Virus record (IMG/VR): IMGVR_UViG_3300043449_001017 | Coordinates: 1 to 55,495 of that record | DNA length: 55,495 bases | Reading direction: 5' to 3' (one strand) | Source of the DNA: a virus | Shown here: positions 20,594 through 28,549 of the stretch, piece by piece | Layout of the letters: every line of letters starts with the position of its first letter | How positions within the stretch are numbered: the stretch's first letter is position 1 | Program-made: the position numbers and the translations under genes | The notes under the pieces: generated by a model | What the model saw: the letters and a program-made list of their open reading frames with translations, nothing else | Databases searched by the model: none | Told to the model about the DNA's origin: nothing

Positions 20594-21111
20594 TTGGCCT
20601 TTACAGCCCTGCACCCGGCTGCGGGAAGACCGCCGTTGCGCGGATCCTTCACGACGACGGCTATGCGCGGGTGCCGTTTGCTGCACCACTCAAGCGAATG
20701 GCGTGCGAGTTTCTGACACAGATCGGCTACGACCGGGGCGAGGCTGAGCGTCTGGTGTGGTCGGACAAGGAGACGGTGATCCCGGAGCTTCGGGTTAGCG
20801 TGCGGCATATCCTGCGGACGCTTGGCACCGAGTGGGGACGGTCCTGCATTCACCCAGGCCTATGGGTCTACGCTTGGGCCAAGAACTGCCATGCGCACTC
20901 AAAGGTCGTCGTCGACGACGTGCGGTTCCTCAACGAAGCTGTCGAGGTAAAGGCGCGAGGCGGACAGATGTGGTTGATCACCAGGCCTGGCATCGAAGAT
21001 GCTTCAGGCCACGAGTCGGAGGGCGGGTTGGCCGGATTTCACTTTGACGCTGTAATCGAAAACGACGGCACGCTCGCGGATCTTCGAGCGAAACTGCAAA
21101 ACCTCCTGTGA
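20584..21111 (+). CDS. Deoxynucleoside monophosphate kinase-like protein
   Basis: About 175 residues. The P-loop is near the start (GLYSPAPGCGKTAVARIL), followed by VRHILRTLGTEWGR, then VVVDDVRFLNEAVEV and a RPGIEDASGHESE segment. This order matches phage dNMP kinases of the T4 gp1 type, which phosphorylate dNMPs to dNDPs. It complements Dcd, ThyX and RNR encoded in the late block, although it is in the early operon. Confidence 0.8.
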   Translation: MELIGLYSPAPGCGKTAVARILHDDGYARVPFAAPLKRMACEFLTQIGYDRGEAERLVWSDKETVIPELRVSVRHILRTLGTEWGRSCIHPGLWVYAWAKNCHAHSKVVVDDVRFLNEAVEVKARGGQMWLITRPGIEDASGHESEGGLAGFHFDAVIENDGTLADLRAKLQNLL

Positions 21112-21428
21112 AGCAGCGGCGCTACCACGCAGGGCGAATGGTCCTCGATCAGGTGGCAGGTGGCTGGCACCTGACCATCCGCCTTGATGGTGCCCGTACT
21201 CACGAAGCATGCCTACAGGTCACAAGCCTGGCTCAGGCTGTTGTGGCAGCCGAGCGCATTTATTCAGACCTCAGGGGCCTGCCCAGTGACAGGCCCATGT
21301 GCTGGCAATGTGTGCATTGGCTGCCAGTGCAGGCGAGTTGCTATTTTGGCTGGCCAGAAGCTCGACAGACTGGCGGAAGGTTCGCCGCGCAATGCAGCGT
21401 GTTCAAGGCATGTCCCACCCGGAAATAA
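21108..21428 (+). CDS. Small Cys-containing hypothetical protein (106 aa)
   Basis: GTG start overlapping the kinase stop (GTGA). MKQRRYHAGRMVLDQVAGGW opens a beta-type half; the second half has CWQCVHWLPVQASCYFGWPE and CSVFKAC, a likely zinc site. Function unknown. Confidence 0.5.
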   Translation: MKQRRYHAGRMVLDQVAGGWHLTIRLDGARTHEACLQVTSLAQAVVAAERIYSDLRGLPSDRPMCWQCVHWLPVQASCYFGWPEARQTGGRFAAQCSVFKACPTRK

Positions 21429-21583
21429 TCAGCACCATTGAGCGCGATGGTGGAACCATCGACACCCTCGAACCAGCCGAGGGAGGCGAGCTGTACTACC
21501 GCAGCTGCGCCAAGGGCTACTGCCGGTATTCGAGCGACCTGTGGCAGGCCGAGATTTACCTGGACCAGCTGCTGGCGCGATGA
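21410..21583 (+). CDS. Tiny hypothetical protein (57 aa)
   Basis: MSHPEIISTIERDGGTIDTL, then YYRSCAKGYCRYSSDLWQAE. Overlaps the previous gene by 19 bases and the next by ATGA. Function unknown. Confidence 0.5.
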   Translation: MSHPEIISTIERDGGTIDTLEPAEGGELYYRSCAKGYCRYSSDLWQAEIYLDQLLAR

Positions 21584-21678
21584 CCCGGCGTGAGCGCTGG
21601 CTGCTCGAGGCGGCCTACCTGGTGACGAACGCCTTCATCGTGGCCGGCGTCGTGCGCCACTGGAACGACTTAGGGTGA
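21580..21678 (+). CDS. Tiny membrane-associated peptide (32 aa)
   Basis: MTRRERWLLEAAYLVTNAFI, then VAGVVRHWNDLG. A basic start and one hydrophobic stretch. Last gene of the long plus-strand operon; coupled by ATGA. Confidence 0.45.
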   Translation: MTRRERWLLEAAYLVTNAFIVAGVVRHWNDLG

Positions 21679-21680
21679 GG

Positions 21681-21705
21681 CTTGGGTCGGTAGCCCAAGC
21701 AGAGG
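21681..21705 (+). terminator. Hairpin after the plus-strand operon
   Basis: GCTTGGG and CCCAAGC pair around a seven-base loop just after the last gene of the operon. No T-tract follows, so if it ends transcription it would be a weak or factor-assisted terminator. Confidence 0.35.
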
Positions 21706-21754
21706 CAGCCAGGACAACTGGAACTCAGTGCTGGTTCAAGCCCAGCCCGACTCT

Positions 21755-22075
21755 TCAACCAGCGCCCTGGATCCACTCGTAGATCACCTGGGCCCGGATA
21801 GCGCAGTAGAAGTCCTGCGATTCAAACCAGGGCGCCCAGTCGTGGTGCTGCTTGTGGGCATTGCAGCCGAGACAGGCTGGCACCAGATTGCGTGGGTCGG
21901 TGGTGCCACCCTTGGCTTTCGGGATGACGTGATCCAACGTCGCCGATCTCCCAAGCGGCTCGTCGCAGTAAGCGCACTTGTGCCCCCATCGACTCAGGAT
22001 CTGATCACGGAACCGAAGTTTCGCCTCCTTCTTCGGAATCAGCTCCTTCTCCGAGATCTGATGGTCCGGCACCAT
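21755..22075 (-). CDS. HNH endonuclease
   Basis: A 106-residue HNH protein: CAYCDEPLGRSATLDHVIPK, then AKGGTTDPRNLVPACLGCNA. Both C-x2-C pairs and the DHVIPKxxGG...NLVPAC core are intact. It could be a homing nuclease or, in phages, a terminase-associated nuclease, but it is far from terminase. It lies on the minus strand between the plus-strand operon and attP. Confidence 0.85.
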   Translation of the reverse strand: MVPDHQISEKELIPKKEAKLRFRDQILSRWGHKCAYCDEPLGRSATLDHVIPKAKGGTTDPRNLVPACLGCNAHKQHHDWAPWFESQDFYCAIRAQVIYEWIQGAG

Positions 22076-22238
22076 TCCAGTCGGGCAGTTGGAAAGCGTT
22101 GATCTCTGCAGCTACGAGGTCATCATCCTGTGGGATGAACTCGGCGATCCGGCTGTAGATGTTGCCGCACAGATCCTCTGCCTCCAGCTCGCTGGAGACC
22201 ACGACCTTGGCCGTGACCTCGATCAGATAGGCAGGCAC
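22005..22238 (-). CDS. Small acidic hypothetical protein (77 aa)
   Basis: MPAYLIEVTAKVVVSSELEA, then GNIYSRIAEFIPQDDDLVAA. A plausible alpha/beta protein with an acidic tail. Its 3' end overlaps the HNH gene by 71 bases in another frame, so the end of this gene or the start of the HNH gene may differ from what is listed. Confidence 0.5.
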   Translation of the reverse strand: MPAYLIEVTAKVVVSSELEAEDLCGNIYSRIAEFIPQDDDLVAAEINAFQLPDWNGAGPSDLGEGADSEEGGETSVP

Positions 22239-22302
22239 GAGGGCGCTGCGGCTGGACCCACCCTAGCCATGGGTTACGGGACGTAACGTTTCCTTTGGGA
22301 TC

Positions 22303-22324
22303 GTGCGCGAAAGGTGCGCGAAAG
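22303..22324. repeat. Tandem GTGCGCGAAAG repeats on the left side of attP
   Basis: The 11-base unit occurs twice head to tail (22303-22313, 22314-22324). TGCGCGAA also recurs on the other side of the tRNA-like core, in direct and inverted orientation. This matches the layout of arm-type sites bound by an integrase N-terminal domain. Confidence 0.6.
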
Positions 22325-22377
22325 AGGCTGTGCGCAACTCCACCCCATTGAAATACTTAATAAATGCCAGGCAGTTG

Positions 22378-22427
22378 GCTGCCTTGTAAGCGGTAGGTCG
22401 CGTGTTCGAGTCACGCAACCGGCACCA
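22378..22427 (+). other. attP-like site: 3' half of a tRNA-Thr(UGU) gene
   Basis: The sequence folds as the 3' half of a tRNA: anticodon stem GCTGC/GCGGT with loop CTTGTAA (anticodon TGT), variable AGGTC, T-stem GCGTG/CACGC with loop TTCGAGT, acceptor strand AACCGGC and ACCA. The 5' half is absent: no GCCGGTT-type acceptor strand occurs upstream. A tRNA 3' end just upstream of an integrase gene is the classic phage attachment core that restores the host tRNA on integration. Confidence 0.85.
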
Positions 22428-22490
22428 CCTCGAACTTCCCGAAGCTTACCGATTTCAACGGGTTGCGCCGGTCATGGCGCCCTGGACAGT

Positions 22491-22554
22491 TCCCGCCAGT
22501 TCGCGCAGAATCCCGCCGGTTCGCGCAAATCTGCGCGAATGGCTGCGCGAATGG
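22491..22554. repeat. Arm-type repeats between attP and integrase
   Basis: Two related 20-base units starting TCCCGCC and containing GTTCGCGCA lie at 22491-22510 and 22511-22530. Two identical CTGCGCGAATGG units follow at 22531-22542 and 22543-22554. TTCGCGCA and TGCGCGAA are reverse complements, so the two pairs face each other. They lie between the tRNA-like core and the integrase start and may also bear on integrase expression. Confidence 0.65.
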
Positions 22555-22562
22555 GGTGAGCG

Positions 22563-23672
22563 ATGAAGCGGTGGGAAAGCGACTCGTCGGTGCCAGGGCT
22601 AGGTGTCATGGTGCTGCCGTCCGGCGTTCGCACCTGGTATTTGCGCTATCGCGAGCCGGACGGAAAGCAGCAAACGCAGAAAATCGGCCGCGACGGCATC
22701 ATCAACAAAACGATCGCCAGAAAGCAGGCGGTGCAGATCCTGGCCGAAGTCGCCAAAGGCAATGCGCCAGCGACGGCTCGCAAGCAGCGCCTGAATGCAC
22801 CAAAAATGATCGAGCTACAGGCTCGGATGGAGAAGGAACACTACGCCACGCTGCGCCAAAAGACCGCCTCCAACTACGAGCAAATCTGGCGCCTTCATGT
22901 CGCACCAACGCTCGGCTCCAGTCGGGTGCGCGATGTCACTCGTGAGCAGGTGATCCAGATGCTCAGCAAGCTGGCACCAGTGCAGCGAAACCGTGTGCTG
23001 CAGTGCCTCAAGGCGGCATTCACCATGGCCGAGGTATGGGGCTTGCGCCCTGAAGGCACCAACCCCTGCCGAAAAATCTCCAAGACCCCTGAGCGAATCC
23101 GCACTCGCTACCTCGCCGACCCCGAACGGGCCCGACTACTGGCATCGCTTGACGCTATGGGCACCACGCCACTTCGGTGGCGATTTGCGCAGCTCGTGCG
23201 CCTCCTGATGCTCACCGGCTGCCGTGTGGGCGAGATCTGCCGTGGTCGCTGGGAATGGCTTGACGACGATTTTCGGCTGATGGTGATACCAGCAGAGCGG
23301 CACAAGACGGGTGAGCGAACAGGCGAGCAGCGCGTGGTGCATGTTCCTCCTGCAGCAGCTCGCATCTTGAAGGAACTGCGGCAGCAATCCCATTCGCCTT
23401 GGATCATTGCTGGCGACGGCGAGAAGCACCTGGTGGGCTACCAAAAACTTTGGCTGGAGCTGCTGCGCACGGCCAAGATCGACAATCTGAAGGTTCACGA
23501 TCTGCGGCACAACTTTGCTTCTGTGGCACTGACCAAGGCCGGACTGACACTGCCCCAGGTCGGCAGTCTCCTCGGCCATGCAAGCCCCTCAACAACAAAG
23601 CGCTACGCCCACCTCATCGACGAGGGAGCGCAGCGGATGGTTGCAGACGTAGCTGGGAAAATTGGGCTCTAA
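22563..23672 (+). CDS. int: Tyrosine recombinase integrase
   Basis: A 369-residue integrase. The N-terminal part (GLGVMVLPSGVRTWYLRYRE) is an arm-binding domain of the P4-like type. The catalytic set is complete: R221 in TGCRVGEICRG, K248 in ERHKTGE, H312 and R315 in HDLRHNF, H339 in LLGHASP and Y348 in KRYAHL. It directly follows the attP-like tRNA-Thr fragment and its repeat arms. GGTGAG precedes the ATG. It converges with the late block, overlapping the last late gene by four bases. Confidence 0.95.
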   Translation: MKRWESDSSVPGLGVMVLPSGVRTWYLRYREPDGKQQTQKIGRDGIINKTIARKQAVQILAEVAKGNAPATARKQRLNAPKMIELQARMEKEHYATLRQKTASNYEQIWRLHVAPTLGSSRVRDVTREQVIQMLSKLAPVQRNRVLQCLKAAFTMAEVWGLRPEGTNPCRKISKTPERIRTRYLADPERARLLASLDAMGTTPLRWRFAQLVRLLMLTGCRVGEICRGRWEWLDDDFRLMVIPAERHKTGERTGEQRVVHVPPAAARILKELRQQSHSPWIIAGDGEKHLVGYQKLWLELLRTAKIDNLKVHDLRHNFASVALTKAGLTLPQVGSLLGHASPSTTKRYAHLIDEGAQRMVADVAGKIGL

Positions 23673-23959
23673 AGCGCCCAGGGACTGGCCTTGTAGGCCG
23701 GCTCGTCGTTTTCGGTGAGCACTGGCTGGGCCATCTCGTTGCAGATCATGTCGTGCAACGTGACATAGGCTTTCATCAGCTTGAAGTGATCGGCGAGAGC
23801 GGTGTACTCACTCTCGCCGACAATGCCAAACGCGTCGGGGTCTGCGTAGACCAGGAACATCATGGCCGCTTCTTGGATGCGACCGTCCCGGTAGAGCTGG
23901 AAGGCTGTTTCAAGGCCATCCTCGTAGCTGACAGTACCGTCGCGGGTGGCGAATCTCAC
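23669..23959 (-). CDS. Small hypothetical protein after RNR (96 aa)
   Basis: The GTG at 23959 overlaps the RNR stop (GTGA) and gives MRFATRDGTVSYEDGLETAF; a longer form from 23986 would overlap RNR. Helical, with GRIQEAAMMFLVYADPDAFG. Unrecognised. Last gene of the late block; its stop overlaps the integrase end. Confidence 0.55.
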   Translation of the reverse strand: MRFATRDGTVSYEDGLETAFQLYRDGRIQEAAMMFLVYADPDAFGIVGESEYTALADHFKLMKAYVTLHDMICNEMAQPVLTENDEPAYKASPWAL

Positions 23960-26223
23960 TGGGGTTTGGCAGCGGCAAACAGGCATTTGTCTCCGTCGCA
24001 CCCAGCAGGGCCCGCTTCGACAAGCTCTCCCACGTCATAGCGCTTCAGAGCTGCAAAGAAGTCCTGTTCGCCACGACGGGTTTCCACCTCAGCCGAAAGC
24101 TGGTCGAAAGTTGCCTTGTCGATCGGCTCGAACGGCAGACGGGGGAACGTCTCGTTGGCGTCAAAGCGGGCAAGCAAGGCCGCCGAGATGTAGCCCTCGT
24201 TGTCCTGGATGGCTTGGTAGATCGCGTCGGCGAGCGGCTCGATCTCGTTCTCCCGGTACTCAATCGTGGCAGAGGTGTTGTGCGTGGTGTAGTGCTTCTG
24301 CACCTGCATGTAGAAGTCGAACTGAGCCAGCGCCGAGATCTGGCTGATGTCGACCGCATCAGCGCCAGGCATGTCAGCCCAGGGCACGGCGGTGGGGATT
24401 TCCACCAGCCACTCGGTGCAGCGCTCGTCGAATGGATTGTCGAGCAGCTTGCCGGTCTCATCCTTGTCGGACTGGCTCGGGACCACGCTGTAGCCGTAGT
24501 CGATGCAGGCCATGGCCACCGGATCGTTCTTGCGGAACGTGATGCGGCGGATGAAGCGCTGAGACTTCGGCGGGTGCCAGCCAGGCGCAGCGCCGGTGAG
24601 CAGGCTCTTGGTGCCGGCGGGCTGCACGGTGGTGCAGCGGTTGGGGCGCTTCAGGCCATGGCGGTCGCAGTATTCCCAGACAGTGCCCTCAACCACGTTG
24701 CGCCAGCGCATCAGGTACGAGGCCTCAGCGGCCTTGTAGGCCTTGCCTTCGTCGGTGTCGGGGCGGCCAGCCACAAACCACTCCAGCCACTCAACGCCGA
24801 ATGCCTTCACGAAGAAGTCAAAAAGGCCGGTGAAAGACACGCCCACGATGGGGTCCAGCTCGCGGCTGACGCGGTAGCGCTCCACCTCAAAGCGGTGATT
24901 CAACAGGCAGGCCACGGCCAGGCCACCGGCACGGAAGGCGTCGTCCTGACCCCTGCTGTCAGTGGGATCGATCTGATTCAGGTGGATCTCAGACAGATTG
25001 CAGTGGAAGTCGGTGCCGAGGATCTCGCCGCAGGGGTTCAAGCCGTAGCGGCCGAGGCGGTGATCGAGTTCCTCCACGTCCATCTCGGGGCGCAGGTGCA
25101 GCAGCATGCTGGCGGCAGCCTCCTCGCCCTCCCGGCAGTACACGTCCACAAATTCCCGGCGGTACGCATCATTCCTGAGCAGGTCGCGGTTGGAGCGGGC
25201 GATAGCTTCGGGAGCGAACTGGATCGCGCCCTCACCGGAGTAGAACTGCTTGGTGACTGCCTCGAGCACCACCTCGCGACTGGGGCGCTCGTGGAACACT
25301 CTGGTGTGGTTAGCCATGCGCAGGGCGTCGCGCTCAGGGTCGATGCGCCAGGCGCCGTCGTCGCCCTGGAACCACAGGTTGTCCTTCGCGGCAGATGCCT
25401 CAAGGTCGTCTGCCGCGAATTGGCGCATGCCGGCGCTGCGGCGGATGTTGCCAGCCACGATGGTCACGGCAGCCTCATCGATCAGCAGGCAGCACTCCAC
25501 GGAGGTGAGCTGGCGGCCCTGGGCTTTCGACAGGATTCGGGCGACGCGCTGATACAGGTCGGGCAACTTGGCAGGATTGGCCATGCCACCGAAGCCCTTG
25601 AGGCTGGCGCCGGCGGGGCGAACGTTACCCAGGTCGATCTTCACCGCTACGTCGCCGGTGAACTCGAGATGCGTCGACAGGTGAAGCAAGGCCCGGTAGC
25701 TCTCAACCCAGCCTGCGCGGCTATCGCCGACCTCGATGATGGCGCTGTTGCCCCGGATCGAAGTGAAGGTTTCGTCGTCGCGCTCGCTCTCAGGCTTGGT
25801 GCCGATCGCAGTGACCTCCTCGATCACCAGGCGATTGCGGATTTCAGGCAGCTGGTCGATCAGGTGCGGCTCGATGATGGCGCCGGTGCCGGAGCCCATC
25901 ATTGCCAGGTCCATCATCAGCGCGAACGCTTCCCAGTCGATGAGATCCGTCGAGGTGCAGTTGTAGGCGCCGGAAAAGTTCTCGGGCTTCTCGATCCAGG
26001 GCGTCCCACCCACCCACAGCCAGCGGCCGGAGGGCAGGCAGCGCAGCTGCTCCTGCTGCTGACGGATCAGGTGGGTCTCGGCCTCTGTGAGCTTGCCAAG
26101 CCCCACCAGGCCATCGACGGTGCGCTGGGTGACCTCGCGCCAGCTCTCGCGGCCCTCAGGGCGCTTACGGGAGTAGGTGCGGTAGAAGACAGGATTGGCT
26201 GCAGGTGCGGTAGTGGGAAACAT
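23956..26223 (-). CDS. nrdJ: Class II (adenosylcobalamin-dependent) ribonucleotide reductase
   Basis: A 755-residue monomeric class II enzyme of the Lactobacillus RTPR type, also usual in Synechococcus. It reduces ribonucleoside triphosphates with a B12 radical. Visible features: YNCTSTDL (active-site Cys), MGSGTGAII, NPCGEILGTDF then HCNLSEIHLN (active-site and radical Cys), QPAGTKSLLTG, and the C-terminal redox pair in CDGDKC. Length matches the family, so there is no intein. It needs host-supplied B12. It sits with thyX and dcd at the end of the late block but after a terminator hairpin. Confidence 0.95.
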   Translation of the reverse strand: MFPTTAPAANPVFYRTYSRKRPEGRESWREVTQRTVDGLVGLGKLTEAETHLIRQQQEQLRCLPSGRWLWVGGTPWIEKPENFSGAYNCTSTDLIDWEAFALMMDLAMMGSGTGAIIEPHLIDQLPEIRNRLVIEEVTAIGTKPESERDDETFTSIRGNSAIIEVGDSRAGWVESYRALLHLSTHLEFTGDVAVKIDLGNVRPAGASLKGFGGMANPAKLPDLYQRVARILSKAQGRQLTSVECCLLIDEAAVTIVAGNIRRSAGMRQFAADDLEASAAKDNLWFQGDDGAWRIDPERDALRMANHTRVFHERPSREVVLEAVTKQFYSGEGAIQFAPEAIARSNRDLLRNDAYRREFVDVYCREGEEAAASMLLHLRPEMDVEELDHRLGRYGLNPCGEILGTDFHCNLSEIHLNQIDPTDSRGQDDAFRAGGLAVACLLNHRFEVERYRVSRELDPIVGVSFTGLFDFFVKAFGVEWLEWFVAGRPDTDEGKAYKAAEASYLMRWRNVVEGTVWEYCDRHGLKRPNRCTTVQPAGTKSLLTGAAPGWHPPKSQRFIRRITFRKNDPVAMACIDYGYSVVPSQSDKDETGKLLDNPFDERCTEWLVEIPTAVPWADMPGADAVDISQISALAQFDFYMQVQKHYTTHNTSATIEYRENEIEPLADAIYQAIQDNEGYISAALLARFDANETFPRLPFEPIDKATFDQLSAEVETRRGEQDFFAALKRYDVGELVEAGPAGCDGDKCLFAAAKPQ

Positions 26224-26230
26224 CGGTCGC

Positions 26231-26262
26231 GAAAAGAGAGCCCGGCGTTTTTGGCACCGGGC
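26231..26262 (-). terminator. Intrinsic terminator between thyX and RNR
   Basis: On the minus strand GCCCGGTG and CGCCGGGC form an eight-base stem with a CCAAAAA loop, followed by TCTCTTTTC. This is a good rho-independent terminator pattern. It would separate expression of thyX/dcd from RNR unless read through. Confidence 0.7.
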
Positions 26263-26274
26263 AGTGGGTATAAG

Positions 26275-26907
26275 TCAGGAGTCCGCGCCGTAGAGCGCTT
26301 CGCTGATGATCGGAAATTCGGCCGAGAAAATGGCCTTGATCGCGTCGGCGATTTCGCGGTGCTCAAGCTGGGTCGCCGGATCGCACCGAACCTCAAGATA
26401 GTGAATCCATGAGCGCAGCGTGCCGTGCATATAGAGCGTGGTCGGCGTGCAGAGCGGCAGGATCCGGCGGGCGGTTTCCTTGGCAATGCCGAGGCCCAGC
26501 ATCTCCTCGTAGAGGTCGTAGGCGTTCTCTAGGTGGTTGCCGAGCACATAGTCCCAGCTCGATTTTGCGACATCAGCAAGATCGTCGATGCTGTTCTGGC
26601 GGTTCTTGGTGTCCTGGCGACGCAAGGCAGGTGGCTTGGGCTTGCCAGTCACGGCATAGCGGGTGCTGAACTCCTGGAAGCTGAAGCTCCGGTGTCGAAG
26701 GATCTGCGCCGCAATGTCCCGCTCGGTATCGATCTGGACGCACATGGATGCCATTTCAAACGGCGACCAGTGCCTGTGCCTGATCAGATAGCGCAGCAGG
26801 CGGGGCCCGGTCTCCTCGTTGTCCTGGTTGGCCGGGTTGCTCACCCGCGCCATCTTGACGATCAGTCGCTCAGCATCCGGGGTGCAGTGGATCAGTTTGA
26901 CTCCCAT
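26275..26907 (-). CDS. thyX: Flavin-dependent thymidylate synthase
   Basis: A 210-residue ThyX from the ATG at 26907 (MGVKLIHCTPDAERLIVKMA). The ThyX signature RHRSFSFQEFSTRY is at residues 71-84. Also present are the N-terminal RVSNPANQDN segment and the PFEMASMCVQI strand. It makes dTMP from dUMP using FAD and methylene-tetrahydrofolate. The start overlaps the dcd end by 16 bases, so the two are coupled. Confidence 0.95.
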   Translation of the reverse strand: MGVKLIHCTPDAERLIVKMARVSNPANQDNEETGPRLLRYLIRHRHWSPFEMASMCVQIDTERDIAAQILRHRSFSFQEFSTRYAVTGKPKPPALRRQDTKNRQNSIDDLADVAKSSWDYVLGNHLENAYDLYEEMLGLGIAKETARRILPLCTPTTLYMHGTLRSWIHYLEVRCDPATQLEHREIADAIKAIFSAEFPIISEALYGADS

Positions 26908-27413
26908 GAGGGCATCACCTGGGGTTGAAGATTGTAATGGCCGACTTCGGCGTAGGAGATGTCCGGGATCCCAGCGGTCAGCATGAAGACCATCTGGCCG
27001 ATCTTGAGCCCGGGCCACAGGCGCAGTGGCCGCAGCTGTCGGGCATTGGTGAGCTCCAGCGTCAGCTTCGACCCGGTCCATTGCGGATCCGCAAAGCCCG
27101 CATGGCTGTGTTCTAGACCTTCGCGAGCGCGACTTGATTTGAGAAAGAAGAACCCTGCCACGTCGTCGGGCATGTTGAACGTCTCAAACGTCTCGGCGAG
27201 GATCCACTGGCCGGGCTTGAGCAGATAGGGATCGTCCTTACTGCAGTCGCTGATGTCGACGCGCACCAGCTCGTCGGCGGTGGCGCTCTCAATCATGATC
27301 TCGCTGCCGAGCAACAGGTCGTAGCTAGCCGGGTTGAGCTGCTCAACATCAAATGGGACGATCATCCGATCTTCTTCGCAGAAGCGGCGGATCTCGCGAT
27401 CGTGGAGGATCAA
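26892..27413 (-). CDS. dcd: dCTP deaminase
   Basis: 173 residues. The dUTPase-fold signature SSRAREGL (residues 93-100) and GFADPQWTGSKLTLEL (106-121) are clear; the E in LTLEL fits the deaminase catalytic acid. It turns dCTP to dUTP, feeding the ThyX pathway encoded next. Starts MILHDREIRRFCEEDRMIVP. Confidence 0.9.
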   Translation of the reverse strand: MILHDREIRRFCEEDRMIVPFDVEQLNPASYDLLLGSEIMIESATADELVRVDISDCSKDDPYLLKPGQWILAETFETFNMPDDVAGFFFLKSSRAREGLEHSHAGFADPQWTGSKLTLELTNARQLRPLRLWPGLKIGQMVFMLTAGIPDISYAEVGHYNLQPQVMPSWESN

Positions 27414-27487
27414 GGCTTGTCCTTATGGGGCTCGGCCAGCCTATTCGCGAGTGGTCGCCCCAGGCCCGCGCTTCACGGACTGAAACA

Positions 27488-28546
27488 TCAGTAGTCCCAG
27501 CGCACGCGCGGCCGGCCGTCGCGGATTCCGAGATGGATGAATCCCTTGGCAGCGCCGTACCCAAGCGAGTAGGGCCAGTTGTCATCGCACCAGTCCTGCA
27601 CGGCGTAGATGTCGACGCCGCTCAGGTAGAAGTCGACGGCCCCGCAGCCGGGCTTGTAGAGGTGCTCGCTGTTGGAGGCGCCACCCACGGCCGCGTTGAC
27701 CGCCGGGGGGCGATGTCCGCTGGTGATCACCACCGGCGCCTTGAAGTGAACCCGAACCTTCTCGAGGAACTGACACAGCTCGGTGGCAATGTCGCACTGG
27801 CCCTGAACCGTGAAGCGGCGACGCTCTTCGCCGTTGCAAAGCTCGCCGTAGGTGACGTGCGGCGTGACCTTGAAGCTGAACGGAGCGCCAGGGGTGAGCT
27901 TGGCAGCGGCAGCCGGCGAGGAGAATCCCTGGCTCCAGAGTTTGCCCTCGGCCTCCCTGCGCCGCTTCAGGCCGGCCTCGACGTTGCTGCCTGGGTTTCG
28001 GTAGAGCAGTAGGGCAGCAGGCACCTGGCCCCAGTCCTTCTCTCGCAGCCGGCGGCTGATCGTCTCGAAATCCTGGGCCCCGTAAAAGCCGCTCCCCAGG
28101 TTGTAGGCGAAGGAGATCAGAGCAGAGCGCTTCTCGTCGCTCATCTCGGTCCAATGCGGCACGCTGGCGGCCAGCTTGGCGGCGATCCGATCCACCTCCA
28201 GCCGCAGGAGCATGTCGGCCTCGATGGCGTTGATCTTGTCGCCGCGCTTGACCGGCCGGCCGTCACCGTAGCGGGTGGTGCCGTAGCCAATCGTCCAGGG
28301 ATCCCCGCCGCTGAGCGGGTCGGGATAAGACTCGAGGTGGCAGCCTTCGAACTCTTTTATGAGCCTTATGGCTGAGGCATAATCGCCCTGCTTGCCACCC
28401 GCCTGCCAGGTTTTATACCAGGCGGCGTCTCGTTCGAGCGCAGCGGGCGCGTGCTTGGCAATGAATTCCTGCAGCTCCGCAATCGCAGCGTCCTGGTGGG
28501 GCAGTTGCTTGTAGAAGCGGAAAAAATCTCGAAGCTGCAGTGTCAT
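27488..28546 (-). CDS. Two-domain endolysin: GH24 lysozyme plus M15 peptidase
   Basis: 352 residues. Residues about 60-200 are a T4-type lysozyme (GH24): IKEFEGCHLESYPDPLSGGD, then WTIGYGTT, giving the E...D...T catalytic order. Residues about 225-350 are an M15-type D-Ala peptidase: TSGHRPPAVNAAVGGASNSE, then HLYKPGCGAVDFYLSG with zinc-binding H and D, and FIHLGIRDGRPR. It would cut both glycan and peptide parts of peptidoglycan. No signal peptide; it depends on the holin-like genes upstream. Confidence 0.85.
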   Translation of the reverse strand: MTLQLRDFFRFYKQLPHQDAAIAELQEFIAKHAPAALERDAAWYKTWQAGGKQGDYASAIRLIKEFEGCHLESYPDPLSGGDPWTIGYGTTRYGDGRPVKRGDKINAIEADMLLRLEVDRIAAKLAASVPHWTEMSDEKRSALISFAYNLGSGFYGAQDFETISRRLREKDWGQVPAALLLYRNPGSNVEAGLKRRREAEGKLWSQGFSSPAAAAKLTPGAPFSFKVTPHVTYGELCNGEERRRFTVQGQCDIATELCQFLEKVRVHFKAPVVITSGHRPPAVNAAVGGASNSEHLYKPGCGAVDFYLSGVDIYAVQDWCDDNWPYSLGYGAAKGFIHLGIRDGRPRVRWDY

Positions 28547-28549
28547 GAC

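Noticed and set aside
22321-22427. Complete phage tRNA gene
   Set aside because: Only the 3' half is present; no acceptor 5' strand or D-arm precedes the anticodon stem, so it is read as attP.
24214-26412. 732-residue open frame on the plus strand
   Set aside because: It lies antisense to the class II RNR and reads as the usual open shadow of a GC-rich gene, with no recognisable domain.
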